Of a stretch of 64,000 nt of DNA, positions 23,140 to 36,149 are shown piece after piece. The stretch spans positions 33,784,027-33,848,026 of the forward strand of contig CM049308.1 in the NCBI GenBank assembly GCA_026874595.1, in the 5' to 3' direction. Position 1 is the first letter of the stretch. Every line of letters starts with the position of its first letter. This DNA comes from Sipunculus nudus (lineage: Eukaryota > Annelida > Sipuncula > Golfingiida > Sipunculidae). Under the pieces are notes generated by a model. It made no database searches. It saw nothing but the letters and a program-made list of their open reading frames with translations, and had not been told where the DNA came from. The translations under genes were made by a program, and so were the position numbers.

Positions 23140-23830
23140 AGAAGGAAATCTCCCCTCCAGGGGAGCGTTGCCCTTTCAGTGCCATCGTCCTCTTCGTGTT
23201 TAGGAAATCTTGTGAACGCGATAACTTTTGAAGGGCTGCATATTTTCCTCCAAAATTTTAAACACTCAGTTTAATCCAAAAACCTCGGACGAGATCGAAA
23301 TCCGGTGACCTTGACCTCCATCTTCAAGTTCAATTCTGCCGCAATGTGAATATTTGTGAACCTCAACTTTTGAATTATTTATTGTTTTGTCCTCAAATTT
23401 GGTAAAACAAAAGTTCCTACCAAATTCTCAGATGAGTTCAAAACCCAGTGACTTTGACCAGAATCTTCAAGGTCATATCGGCCGAATTATATTTATTGTC
23501 TTGTGAACGCGATAACTATTGAAGGGCACATATTTCCTTTTTCATTTTTAACACTCCTTGTTCCTCCCAAAATTTAAAACTTGGTGACCTTTACCGTCAT
23601 CTTCAAGTTCAAATCTGCCGAAATGTAAGGTCTTTGTGAACCTCATTTCACATTTTGTCCTCGAAGTAACACACCAGTTCTTTCTGCCAAAATCTCATCG
23701 GAGTTAGAAAAGTTGTGACCGTAACCTTCAAAGTCCATTCTACTGAAATCTAGAATCGTGGAACTATGTTAACAAGCACTACTTAAACTTAATATTTTTT
23801 TGCGACTCGGACTTGCGGACGAAAATGAAA
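23140..23830 (-). repeat. Diverged tandem repeat of about 290 bp
   Basis: The phrase CTTGTGAACGCGATAACT(T/A)TTGAAGGGC occurs at about 23209 and 23502, with matching following text (TTGACC..., CATCTTCAAGTTCAA(A)TCTGCCG). It is likely the interior of another tandem-repeat-bearing element. Half-sites TGACCTTGACCT occur inside. No ORF. Confidence 0.55.
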
Positions 23831-25245
23831 AGACTGACAGCCAAGACCTTGCACAGATAAGTTCCAATGCATTCTGTAACAATGTACTTGCTGCTACTCT
23901 GCCTTTTCAGTAATAAATGGTATAATTAAATTAATTTAAAAAAAAACCGCAGTGGGAGTTTGACATAGCTCAAAGGATACATAAACAGAGATATATTTTT
24001 TGCATCAACCATTGAGCATGAGCCAGCTCCCAGTCACTTTTGACTTGCAATGTATTCACTGTGGATGTATCAATTTAGCAGGCTGAAGACTCATGGCTTC
24101 AGATGTTTTATTTATAAACATTGGAATTTGTTAAACATGTAACACCTTTATCTTGATTCTTCACAGCTCTAATAAAAATTGATGTAGTCAGTACTTCTGC
24201 ACACCCTGTGGTCATCCCTAGACAGTAGAGTGCTCTCCAAATTATAGTCCAAATGTATGATTTTCCACTGTCACTATATGGACTCTGTCTAGACTATAAG
24301 GACTCTGTCTAGAGAATAAAAAACTTTCTGTAGAAATAAGAAGAAATTTAACTTGAAATCAATTTTTTTTTCAATAAGGAGTAGGACTGCCAAAGCAGAC
24401 CCCCTGGGATTTACAGTGTGTTGTCTTCATTCGTGTTGTGTTTCCAGGGTCGAATGCCTTATGGTAATACATGGACAAATATTACACTAATTTTATAAAG
24501 CTTAACGATACTCGAATAAAGTCATGCCTTCTGTTTTGAACCAAAGGACTTCTCACATGTCCACCTTATTGGTTACACAACACTTGTAGTTTTTTATTAC
24601 TATTGTTGAGATACCAGGTTCTATAGCTACTTCGTCTCCTAGCTTTTGGATGTCTGTCAAGTCAAATAAGCTGCGGAACGTCTTTCAGTTGAGTTGGGAG
24701 TAAAACAACTAATTTTTAGAAATTAATATACACTATATAATATAGAAGAATTTCTTTTTCCTGCCAATCCGTAAGTTCCACGATGTTCTCTACGTTCAGA
24801 CTTGCGGAAAGACTAGAAGCTGGGTCTTAAACATATTGGAGGAAAAAAATTAGGTCATCTGGTGAACCTCTGAACCATTCCTGGATTAGCTGTTTAAGAT
24901 TATCTTGGTCGGTCTTTGAATAGCGAAGCCTAATACTGGCTTAATACATACGATTTCTGATTGTCACATTTGATGGACAGAAACTTAAATTCCCTTTGTG
25001 CGTTTTCCCCCATCAAATACTTCTTTGGACACTAGATGAGAATTGTGACACCTCATTTCACAAACGCTAATGACCCCTTGTACCAGTTCTTTGGTCTTTT
25101 CTTTCACCCTTGTGTCCACAATACTAGCAATCTAAAAGAATATATATATATATTTATAGTTATTACGTACTTTGCCGAACCTGCTACCGTCGGTTTCATG
25201 CTTTTGTCGATCGTCAGGCCGACTGGCCCTTTATTTGATTTCGCG
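23831..25245. other. No gene seen
   Basis: Mixed AT-rich sequence; GGACTCTGTCTAGA recurs within about 25 bases near 24288-24315. No splice-bounded frame was recognised. Confidence 0.4.
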
Positions 25246-25440
25246 TGGTGAATCGAATTGGTCGATGATGCGAGAATGCAGAAGGAGCAATTAAAATTTG
25301 AACGTAAACTTGTCTTCAAACGGCGCTTGAAGCGCATCTATGGGCGGAGCCTGGATGCCTGTCGCGTGTTTATTGGCATCTGGTTGGCTGCTATAAATAT
25401 ATCATAAACGGTCAAAGCTAGGAGCGTGAAAATCAGATGC
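25246..25440. repeat. Dispersed repeat, partner at 57190-57440
   Basis: Shares GGTCGATGATGCGAGAATGC, TGGGCGGAGCC.GGATGCCTG and AAATATATCATAAAC.GTCAA with the right-hand copy, in order. The right copy has an insertion near its middle. Non-coding, family unknown. Confidence 0.65.
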
Positions 25441-25749
25441 TTCTTTAGAAATTGTTTGAATTCATGTCTCTTACTAGAAGTATTGGTTATGAATGCTTGT
25501 GTTAAAAAATGATCACTAGTTTATCTAGGAAAGAACACTGTTACGTTTATGACATAAACAAACCTTAGGTGTGCTGGTGGGCTTGTTTTGGTTTATGTCA
25601 TAGACCATTAAGGACATGATAATTTGTTCCAGTCACAAAAATAAAAGGTTTAATAAAAGAACTGTCATAATATGAGCACTACATACAATTAGATATTGCA
25701 CAGTAAGCATATCCTTACCAATTTTCTGTTTTCTCCTTCAATTGATCGT

Positions 25750-25929
25750 TCAACTTAAAAAATCATCCAAGCAGCCCAATGGCCCATTTTGAAGCATTTC
25801 GAATTCAACTTGCGAAGTTCCCATGTCCTTAGCCAGTACTTTTCTTAGCATGGTGCTGATTTCTTTCTGTTGATCAGATAGGTTTTCCAGTTTCAGAAAT
25901 AATTTTGATTTCAAATTTGAAATCAACAT
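25750..25929 (-). pseudogene. DUF4806-like C-terminal fragment, 59 residues
   Basis: The minus strand encodes MLISNLKSKLFLKLENLSDQ, then QKEISTMLRKVLAKDMGTSQ and PLGCLDDFLS before a TGA. The coiled Leu/Gln heptad-like part, LRKVL, and then a PL..LDDFL end recall DUF4806, a domain seen at the end of many insect and marine-invertebrate repeated or transposon-linked proteins. In those proteins the sequence continues past this point, so the stop may be premature or a splice site may have been lost. Similarity is judged by eye. Confidence 0.35.
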
Positions 25930-26275
25930 ATCAGTTCACTTCACTAATCATCAAGAGCTCCGCTGAGGGTGTCATTTAAAAACCTAATATACAGAAATAT
26001 GGAGTTAAAATTTAGGTGCAAGGACTGCTGGATTGAACCTTGATTAAATAATGTTATATCAATAGGAACAAAGGTCTCTAGCCTCAGGAATCACCTGATT
26101 ATGTGAGTAAATATCTCTCCTGATTTTTTACAAAACGCATAATGTCTAAGCACATTACTTCAACAATATACGCAATATTGATCTAATTTATGGCATGTAC
26201 ACAGGAAATAAATGCAGGATTGCCAAGTTATTAACAATTTCATTCATAATAATCCAAAGTCTCCCATATAAAAAG

Positions 26276-26650
26276 CAAGGCCTACAGGCCTAATGCGAAC
26301 CTGTGCAATGGTCTATACACCAGGTAAAATGCTTACATGTCTTTTATACAACGAAGGTGTCAGAAATGTAAACATATGCCGAATTTAAGGCTGACATCAC
26401 CTACTGATAAATAAGCAGGGACATACACTGTACAAAAATTATTGTAGGTGGCGCCATCAGTCTTGTATATGATAAAGCTTTACGATATGTATAATTATAT
26501 CCAATTTCAGGCTATTATATCTAATTCTTCTAGAGAAATAAGCAGGCACATAAACTGTGCAAAGTCAATGTAGATGGCGAAACCTGTCGTGTGAACTAGA
26601 AAGCCATCAAACATGCATGAACAGGTCAAAATATCAGGCCAATATATCAA
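26276..26650. repeat. Degraded dispersed repeat fragments
   Basis: It starts with AAGGCCTACAGGCCTAATGCGAACC, the inverted end of the repeat at 5268-5400 and 37457-37645. It then contains diverged GGTGGCGCC motifs at about 26447 and 26573, resembling the text that follows family A at 2424-2500. Confidence 0.5.
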
Positions 26651-26734
26651 ACTTCTTGAGTTTGATGCACTTGGCTGTCAAGGCCTAGGTCAGAAAGGCA
26701 GATGGCTCTTGTCTGTGACAAATTGTTGATTCAA

Positions 26735-26990
26735 GCTACTGCACTGAGTGAACTCTTGAGCTGCACCTGGCTTGACTGAGTGAATTTTTGACCTGATCCT
26801 GGCTGCACTGACTGAACTCTTGACCTGTAACATTATCAAACACAGTTGGCAGTTTGCCACAGCTATAAATAGACCAAGACTGACCTTTGGTGCCAAATCT
26901 GGTAGAGTTGGCTGTCTGTCAAAGCTTCAAATAGAATTCAGTTACTGCACTGAGTGAACTCTTGACCTATACCTGGCTGCAGTGTGTTTC
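26735..26990. repeat. Irregular short tandem repeat
   Basis: CTGCACTGA(G/C)TGAACTCTTGACCTG-like units recur at about 26740, 26775, 26806 and 26946, separated by non-repeated bases. Non-coding. Confidence 0.5.
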
Positions 26991-27397
26991 TACACGTCAG
27001 AGTTCAACCAATGCGGATTACACCGAGCCTGCAACACCCAGCCAGGCGAGGTTGCTACAGCAACGAGCCATGCCCGCGCCACACGAATCAAGTGTCAACA
27101 ACACATGTAACATACATATGTAATAACTCACACAGAACATAACGGGAAAAACAACCGCGGAATAGAATATAGTGAAAACAATAATACCTGCTTCGCGCAG
27201 GGTTAAAATTGGGCCTTTGTGTTTTATAAAAGGACGCTTCATTAACAAACAAGGGTCTTATTGGTCACGTCACTCAGCTGAATTTTTGGAAAATTTATCA
27301 CATTTGAATATTGGGATAAAAATCCTATTTTTTTTTTATTTTGTTTCAACATATATTTTTTAATCGATATGTCTTACTCTTGTTCCTGTTTAAGGAT

Positions 27398-27486
27398 GGG
27401 GGGGGGGGGGGGGGGGGCTTTGGTGGTTACTGCTTGATTCTGAAAAAAATGTTAAATTATAAGATTCATATCCAAGGGGGGGGGGG
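27398..27486. repeat. Two poly-G tracts
   Basis: 20 G at 27398-27417 and 11 G at 27476-27486. Confidence 0.9.
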
Positions 27487-28214
27487 CTCTCTTGGGTACT
27501 TACTGCAGACAGCCTGAACCAGTTCACCTTGACAGAGAGAGAGCTTGCTGAGACAGAAGTGGTTACATAACAGCCTGGGGAGCGGACGGCTGGCTCTAGA
27601 AAGCAGACTGCGTATCACTGTTCTCGGCTGGTTTGATGTTAACAATACTTGACATGGAGCTTGAAAACTAAAGAAAATTTACAGTTTTTGATTTATTAGT
27701 ATTTCAACAGATATAACTCTTATGTGAACTTGCTTTGAAAAATTAAATCTAAGGGACTCACAGGAAAAAAAAGAGTGTGAGTGTCAAATTTTGCTTATTA
27801 GACGTAATTTTGGGTTTCCTAATTTGAATTTCAGAAAAACTATTTAATAAAAAAAAAGAGATCCATAAATTGAGGTTCTACTGTATAATTTTACCAATTT
27901 TGTTTTTTTATAGCAAACTGTGCTTTATTATTATTTCCACCATAACAAAAATTATATATTGTAATATCATATATGTATGCATACCATCATGTACAATATG
28001 TAACAGTATGTTGCATTCTTGATATGAGATTGCTAGAAATTATGCAAGAGTATAAGTGACAAATTTTTTATAATGTATAAATGTATTAGAGTGTATATCA
28101 GTTGTAATTTTCTTATCATTGTAATAAAGGATCATAACTTTTTACACTCAGTAATAATTAATGAACTGGCTCATCAGCAATTTATTTACTCACACAATTT
28201 TTTTCTTAATTCAG

Positions 28215-28399
28215 ACAAGGCATCCTCCCCTATCTGTTAAAAAAAAATGGAGTCAGAAATGCAAAGGAATATGTTCTAAGGACCTGAGGATCTCATCAAG
28301 TTCGCAAGGAGCTACTTTTCTACGGGAGGAAAAAGAACGAAGTCTCACAAGCTATATGATGTAGTGAGCAGTATGATAAATGAAGAAAAAGGAAGATAA
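28215..28399 (+). pseudogene. Protein-like 3' fragment with one frame change
   Basis: After the acceptor TTTTTTTCTTAATTCAG one frame reads QGILPYLLKKNGVRNAKEYV, then LRT and a stop. From 28283 the next frame reads PEDLIKFARSYFSTGGKRTK, then SHKLYDVVSSMINEEKGR and a stop at 28397-28399. The two parts join smoothly if one base is gained or lost near 28280. The text looks like the end of a basic DNA- or RNA-handling protein. I recognise no family. A third frame is also open and ends at 28362-28364, so the assignment is tentative. Confidence 0.35.
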
Positions 28400-29627
28400 T
28401 ATATAATAATATATAATAGATAATTTTATTATTAGATCTCGAATCTAGAATAAAATTTCCTAATTGGATAAAGAAACATGTTTTAACAGTTATATTTCTT
28501 ACATAAAGATAATTACTCAAAAGCAAATCCAGAAGCACCCCACCCCTTTTTCAGTCGCAACCAAATTTAAAAGACTTCGAAATAAGCTGTTACAAACTCA
28601 AGCTAAACGTCCTAAGTTTTGTTTTGACAGAGTATTTGTATAACAAACACTAAAATTTATCACACTGACAAGTACTTTTTTTAGCCTTTTATAATGAAAG
28701 AGCAGGAATGTTGGATTAGGAAGTTGTAGCCTCACCAGTAATAGTATGAGCCTAACTGCCAGCATCTTATCACCCACAGCTTTTGGCTATGCAAGTCTTT
28801 TCAGTAACCTCATATCAGGTAAGGGAAGGGTAAATTATTCTAGAGGTTATTACAGATAATGCATGTTACAAATAATTGATTACCTAATTGGTATATAAAC
28901 CATCACTTTGCCAAACGATTATGATATTCCGCGCCTGCGAGTTTGTTCATTTGGCAAATAATTGTATGCATGTATACTCGCCTTGACGGCGCAAACAAGA
29001 GCAGCCAATAAATAAGAAGTTTCTTAACCTTTTGAAATTACATTCTGGGGAAATATATTTATGGAAATGTTTATTTTTTTGAAAATGTGCTTATCATGAA
29101 TGTGTATTTTTACTGGTACATTCTCCGATACACTTTGTAAATTAAAAGAATTATTTTTTTTAATAAAAAAAGAACATGAAGACATATAAAAGAAACACTT
29201 TTTTTTCAAATTTTGCACACTTAAAACACACATGGGGATAATGCACAACTGTAATAGCAACCTTTTTTTAATTGCCTTAAATATCTGAGGTGTAAATAAA
29301 TTAATGTAATGTGATAAGCAGTATTATTTATTCATGCAGTACTTCAACTGTTTGCAGGCATTAAATTAGCCGTTCTCCTGGAGGGACCCTGAAACATGTA
29401 CAACAGTTGTCTCCATAACAGCAAACATCATTTCTGGAGGGTTCCACAGCAACTTCCTCCATTTTGCTCCCAAGCACTCAGTATTAAATATATGGCAAGA
29501 AATACAGGTATCTACTGCAAGTGCACTTGTTATTATTGAATTAATATCACCTACATTACCTCCTATACATTATTCTATGACAACGAGCTGAGCTGGCAAC
29601 AGGTCAAGTCAAAGATGATTCTAATAA
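28400..29627. other. No gene seen
   Basis: Strongly AT-rich; only short A/T-biased frames. Confidence 0.45.
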
Positions 29628-29740
29628 GGATGCCTTTCCCGTCATGCTCCCCCCAACCCCCCCCCCCCCCTGCGCGGGGATAAAATCAAACACGTGTATT
29701 ATCCCTGTCCCCTTTCCATACATGCAGGCCCAAAATGACA
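29628..29740. mobile_element. Degraded relative of the Harbinger-like MITE
   Basis: GGATGCCTTTCCCGTCATGC at the left and CTTTCCATACATGCAGGCCC at the right resemble the end and subterminal text of the MITE at 14967-15512. A C14 run sits between them. Confidence 0.4.
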
Positions 29741-30372
29741 TATTTGTTCAGTTTTTTTTTTATTTTAGATTGTACTTATATTTGCACAAAAAAATCACTG
29801 TGAGTGTAGGTGTAGCTTCTGTACTCATTGCATTAATTCCGTTGTAGTAATAAAATGGAATTATAAGAATAATAAGAATAATTATCACTTTGACAGATAT
29901 AGTATAACCAGTTATATGAGTTGTACAAATCTGGAATTTAACAAACTTGACTTGTATTCTCTTAATTGGAGTTAGTGTTGTTATTGTTAGTAGAATAATT
30001 AATACTGTTATATCATTTGATTATCTTTTTCTTTAATCCAGATGTCCCCAGCAAGATGGGTTCCTGGTGTGAGCATTTACAGCATATAACCACTGTGAAT
30101 TGTTCTTTCTGTTGTTCAGTATAAAGCTTCGAGTACACAGAAATTAAATCCAACTTTGGTTCTCCATTGAGGTCCTGGATACATGCAGATAAACAAGGAA
30201 TTCATCTGATGGGTTGGAAAACTACTGTACCAGCAGTGGAAGGATTGAAGGACAATCAATCAATCGGTTGACAGATTGTTTTGAAGATGATCAATTTTAC
30301 CTGCAAGGATTAAATTATGTTGCAATTATGATATTATAACTGGTTTTGCACAGTGGATGTATGTTTTTTTTT

Positions 30373-30780
30373 TTTTTAGCTCAGCTGACTGTAAGTCATC
30401 TGAGCTATAGCGATCACCCTTTATCCGTCGTCCGTCTGTGCGTCCGTCCGTCTGTCCGTCCGTTAACCTGGCACAAATCGTAACCGCTGGACCTAGAAAC
30501 TTGTAACTTGACATTCTGAGAGGTCCATTAAAAATCTCCATTGAAACCAGAAATGAGGTCTCTGTTACCCATATCCTTTGAGCTATGGGGCCCCAAAATA
30601 TCCCCCAGAATAGTCAAAAATTTCATACAGAAACTTCAATATCTCATTAGTTGATATTGGAATTAAATATTATGGGTTGCTGTTTTTAGGACTATGGGGG
30701 ATAATGTTTTTTATATGAAATTTATTTAAGTCTTATTTAAAAAAAACTGTCTTAGACTATCCACTGTCTTCCATTTTACA
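30373..30780 (+). repeat. Family D 5' end, just upstream of the transposase exon
   Basis: It begins TAGCTCAGCTGACTGTAAGT...CTGAGCTA after a T run, then GTCCGTCC-rich text. It includes GAGGTCTCTGTTACCCATAT, which is the inverse of the unit boundary of the 55640-58180 array and so ties that array to family D. Confidence 0.65.
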
Positions 30781-30781
30781 G

Positions 30782-33644
30782 GCTGGCCTACAACTTGAAG
30801 GAAGACAGGACAAGCAGCCTCCTAGTGTCAGAACTGTATGCTGCATACCAGGAACACTGTCAGAGGAATGGCCTAATACCAGCATCCAAGACAGCGGTTG
30901 GAATAATCATCAGTAAACTCTATGGCAATTTAACTCGGCAGATCATCACTAAAGATCGGTTAAATTCCCTTCAATATCATGGCATAAAGTTTCTAAAATC
31001 TGCTCCAACAGATCATGCTTATATCATGCCAGAGGTGGTACTGCCTGACTTCTGTAGAGCATCTTGTGACACACCAGGAAAACTGACTTTCACTGTTCCT
31101 AGTAATGTCATGATAAACCAGCAAACTGTGTTCTTCAGTGTGTCAGTGAGTGCAGGATGCATTTTGGGTATTACAGTAGGACTTGACAAGGGGGCCACAT
31201 ACACTCTTGATATGGCTAAGAATGGAATGTCTACTCAGACTTCTCTCAGTCAAGGATATATTGATGCAATCATAAGGATGATTCAAGCTATCCCCCTGTG
31301 CTATGGCATTGCAAGAGCAGACTGGGAGACTACCATTCCGCCTAAAGCTGTCACAGGTATAATTTCTTAATTATCAGAATTTTCATAGATTTTTTGTGTA
31401 TTTTTATAAACGGCATATATAAGACATATTTACTATTTATGCTTTTCTTTATGAAGGCTTATGTCTAAACTGTCACTTCTTGATATTTCAAAACCCACCA
31501 TCACTTCCCAGGAAAAAGGACAGTGGTCAGGGAAGGGTCTACATATGTCTATAACTTTATTAAATTTCACCCTTTTCTGGAATGGAAAGTCCATTTTTCA
31601 TTAATACTTCACTCTGTTTTATGACTCACCAGGTTATATGGCCAAACTCTGTATGTTTTCTTGACAGCTTGAAGTGGTATTGTGTTTATTGAAGCAACTA
31701 ATAAACTGCAGTGTATTTTCCACAGACACACAGTATTGCTCATCAGATGTTTCTAAATATAAAAGTTATCAAGATAACCACTGGCACGATTCTTCTTGTA
31801 TTTTAGGGACCATGGCCATACTTGGAAATGAAAACAGTGAACAAACTCGAATATGGTCCAAAAACTGCCACAGGACAGTTCCCTTCTGTGCGGAAAAACA
31901 CGTGTGTTGTGTGCCGACGCAAATTCCAAACCAGCAAACTTGCCAAGGCAACAAAAAGAATAAGTGGTGCTGACAGTGGGAACTCTGCTCCTAAGACAGA
32001 AGACAAAAAGGATGGACTGATACCAAAGCAGTCCATAGCGCAGGAAATGCAGACCTCTGACTGTGCCATACAAGGCGGCTATGCACCTGCAAGTGATATG
32101 CCTAAAATGTTGAACAATTTTTTAGAGTCCCAGCTTAGAAACATGGCAGAGCCAAATAAAGACCCCCGCCATAGAAGGTGGAATAAAGATGTACTTAGCA
32201 TGTGTCTTACTCTGTACTGCCGTTCGCCCAAAGCATACAGAGATCTCAAAGAAAGTGGCATGCTAATACTGCCAAGTGAGAGGTGGCTGCGTGTGTACAA
32301 AAATTGTATCGACCAGTCACCAGATTCACAAGGTGATATGCTCAAGTGGATGCGAAAAGAGGCAGACAGACAGAAAGTACCTACAAGTGGCAGGCATGGA
32401 GGGCTTATTATCGATGAAATGTCAGTTCAAGATGACATTCAAATTGTGAGACGAGGAGACACCTGGCATTTAGTTGGGGATAGAGATATGGGACCTGTCC
32501 TCAATAACATAGAAGTGATAACTGCCGGTAAAAAACATGTCAAGATGGCTACTCATGCCCTGCAGTATGTCTTTGCTGGTTCTGGTGGGTTTCGCTGGCC
32601 TGTTGCATTTTATGCCACCACCACAGCCATGTCCCACCAACTGATGTGGACAATCTGGGACCTAGTTGATTTAATAGAAGAGCAAGGTTTCCACATTGAC
32701 TACATTATGTGGGATGGAGCATCCACAAACAGATGTTGCTGCAAAGCCATGTGTCCAAACGCCAGAGCAAATCTATATACATTGCCCAATATACTTGATG
32801 AAGACAAAAAAAATCACAATTGTACAAGATGCCAAACATGTTATAAAAAAATAAGAAATAACTTGGAATCCAGCAGGCAAGAACATAGAAACAGCAAGGG
32901 CCGATATTTACTTTGGAAGAAACATGAGATAACCTGGGAGCACTGACAGGAAGCTTACAAATTCAGTTTTTCAATGGCTTGTCCATAAACCACAAACTCA
33001 CAAAAGAGCACATTGAGCTTACTCCAAGCAACAAGATGAGGAATCATCTTGCACTGGAAGTGCTTGATCAGAACATGCTGTATCTAATGCAGGCCTATGC
33101 AGAGGCAAACAACCTGTCAGACAAACTTGTAGGGACCATCACTTTGTTGAAACACACAGGCACACTTGTACAAATATTTAGCGACAAGAGTCGCCCTATT
33201 ACATCTGCTTGTGATGAGAGACTAGCCCAGCTGTCCCAGGTCCTGTCAATTTTCAATGACTGGGAACAAGATGTCACAGATGATAAGACCCTGGAGACTA
33301 CCAAAAATCTGATAACAAGAGAAACAAGGGATGATATAAATTCTTGTATCATTGGCTTCACTGAGTTGTGTAAACACCGGACAGCAAGTGGTGTCACTGT
33401 CCGGCCAGGATTCTTCAATTCAGATGTCATTGAAAACTTTTTCTGCCAGCAACGAGGGCTTTGCAATGGAATGAATACAAATCCAACTATATCTTAGTAT
33501 GGCCCAGGAGTGAACTCTATAGTCCTTGGTCAAACCACTGTGGCAAGGAAGGCAAATTCTGGCAGTAAAGCCTTACCATTCAATGCAACTGCACCTGGAC
33601 CAATAAAACCGAAGAAAAAAAACATGTTGGCTAGATTTTTGTAA
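30782..33644 (+). pseudogene. P-element-like (THAP9-type) transposase with RFX-like N-terminal domain
   Basis: Exon 1 (30782-31356) follows TTCCATTTTACAG and ends CACAG|GTATAA. Its start (SELYAAYQEHCQRNGLIPAS ... QYHGIK) matches the layout of an RFX winged-helix DNA-binding domain. The exon from 31807 (after TATTTTAG) carries CVVCRRKF, then RRWNKDVLSMCLTLYCRSPK, GLIIDEMSVQDD (Asp codon 32413), MWDGASTNR (Asp 32713) and, after a frameshift near 32940, KEHIELTPSNKMRNHLALEV (Glu 33006), DVIENFFCQQR and MNTNPTI. These are hallmarks of P-element/THAP9 transposases with an RNase H-like DDE core. Defects: the exon 1/2 phases disagree; a frameshift; an in-frame TAG at 33495-33497, after which YGPGVNSIVLGQTTVARKAN continues to TAA at 33642-33644. 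No THAP zinc finger was found upstream. Confidence 0.7.
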
Positions 33645-36149
33645 GAAATTATACCCCCAACACATGAACATGATGTATATATTTATAGTTACTGTGAAGT
33701 ATTCAGCATTACAAATTCTCATTTGTTGGGGGTATTTTGATGAGTTAGTGCTTGTTAAACACTGCTGTGTACAAGGTCTGAACACTATTAAAGAATATTT
33801 ATTCATAAGAGGCAAATGTCACATTCTAAATATGCATAGCACCAACTATTTTTCTTTATAAAGCCACATTTCCTTGTAGACAATAACATGAGATGTATAT
33901 AATGTGAATACTGACATGGCATTCTATCAACAAATTTTCTTGTTTTAATAATGAATGATGTGCTGTCAGTCTCCCGTGTTTGGTCAAGTATTGCTGGACC
34001 AAGTTTTTGCAGAGTAACTGTTTGGATACACACTGAGACGCCATGTGTGTCAAAGACTTTATATATGCTTGCTTGACCTGAGATATGCAATGGATAAATT
34101 CATTGGCCAAAATTATGTTTCTGTGTTTTGCTTAAACTCAGAGTTATTTATCACAATGTATCCTTATTGAGGATCAGGCTAGCAGTAGATACTAGCATAC
34201 ATGCAGCCATACATACAACCCAGGTTAAGAAGAATAACAGCCTTGTAAATAGTATTAATTTGGGTCGGTGCCAGTGTGGCTTTTGTGCATGTGGAAACTT
34301 CTACATAATTCTAAATGTTAATTGTTCGACAATGAACTGACAAATGTCATACAACTCTGTAGCTATAATGTTTAGCATTATAGAAGGATATTTTTAGCTA
34401 ACCATCTCAAGTTGTTTATTTATCTTTATTATAAAACATGCACATAATTGATTAACATATCATAATTATTTCCAAGTTAGATGGTACAATTAAAGTGCAC
34501 TGAAAAATATGTTTCATTATGTATGATAATAATAAAGACGGTACAACATTAAGTCTGCCTAATAATATACACAACTACAGAGTCTGTTATCTTATATATG
34601 GTAGCACGAGGAATTATTGCAGGATTGGGTCCCATATATGATACGTTGTTTTCATAAACAAGTCATGAATACAAGTGCAGAATTATGGTGTTTTTAAAAA
34701 CATTTGTATATTATTTGTTGTGAAACATGTTGGATAACTGGAGGAAAAATTGTTAACCTGATAAGGCTGAATTCATTGCACATGCATGACAGCCGGGATG
34801 TCATGTAACACCAGTTTAGCTAATAAAACTTCAGTTAGATTTTCTTGATAAATATTTTGCTAAGGAAAAAAAAAAACAGCCATTGGGTCTGTTTTCACAA
34901 TATATAATTAACATCTATGTAGGAGTAACATTGTGTTTTTTATATGTTTATACATGAAATACATTTATTCCTTGATAGCTGATTAATGTTACAACTACAT
35001 TTTCCATGACAATTCTTTTGATATAGTATGTCAAATTTTCTTTATTTTACACTAAAATTTAAAACATTACTTTCACTTAACTTCATACAAGTCTACAACC
35101 AGAAAGCATTATGTATAATGAAATGTTAGATCCATGTCTATCTGATGAAGCTATTTCACTGAGATATAACAATATCTTAATTCAAGATAATATGCCATAT
35201 CTCACTGTGTCAGTGTGAGTATATAAACATGGACCTATCCTTATGCTAATCGTCAGAAACAAAGTGTCAATTGATTCTACAGGAAAAGATAATAAATTCT
35301 GTTATCACATGCAATATCACATCTGGAGGTTTCAGTTGTTAACCATGTAATGACACTTGTGTGTCCATTGCAATGAAATTCATTCAAGCACAGAGAAAGA
35401 GCTTATAATCTATGAATAAGATTTTGAAATTATATTGTTATTGCTCAAGAAGATGTTTTGTCAATATTCAGATGTAAACTTTGCATACAAGCTCACCTAC
35501 CATGTACACTTTAGTGTATTACACTATAAGGTCAAATGACAGATAACCCTCTGATTGTGTTGACATTTTAAGTGTACCGTGCATCAGTAAAAAATATATT
35601 ATCACAATGAATTGAATTCAATCACCTTGCCTAATTCTACCTGAATGTAACCTCTAATAAAAAATATAGAATAAAATAGAATATGTATGATATTGTTCTT
35701 GTGTTTGTGTAAGGGTGTCTGAGAGATATTTATGGGTCTTTGGGTGATAAGGGTGTAATGTCACTGATGTGCGGCATATGCTCCCAAAACACATAAAATA
35801 TTATATATTTCATGGGTGAGAATTTATTATATATAGGGAATCAATGTATATGGCTATCAAATTAATTTTCTCCCAAAAATCAGCTGTTTGTCTTATGACT
35901 ATGAGGATGGTAACGTTGAAACATTTAAATTTGCTTTTCTTTGGTATTTATTGCAATTGTGCAATATTCCGGACCTATTTAACCTATTTTATTTAATCTT
36001 AAGTGGAAAGCAGTGGAAAATATTAATTGTAAGTTCAAAACTCATTACCTCAGAACTGCAGTCTTTCAAGTTCCACATTGGCCCGTGATTAAACAGTTGT
36101 GGCCTTTTACACACGCAGAAACAATATCATGCCAAAATTTTTCGTGTTT
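33645..36149. other. 2.5 kb without a gene
   Basis: AT-rich throughout; short frames are A/T-biased. No element end matching the other families and no inverted repeat bounding the transposase was identified. Confidence 0.45.

Noticed and set aside
31674-31973. 99-codon plus-strand frame overlapping the transposase
   Set aside because: It is the frame reached by naive splicing from exon 1, but the transposase-like text is in the next frame, so it looks like a consequence of the phase mismatch.
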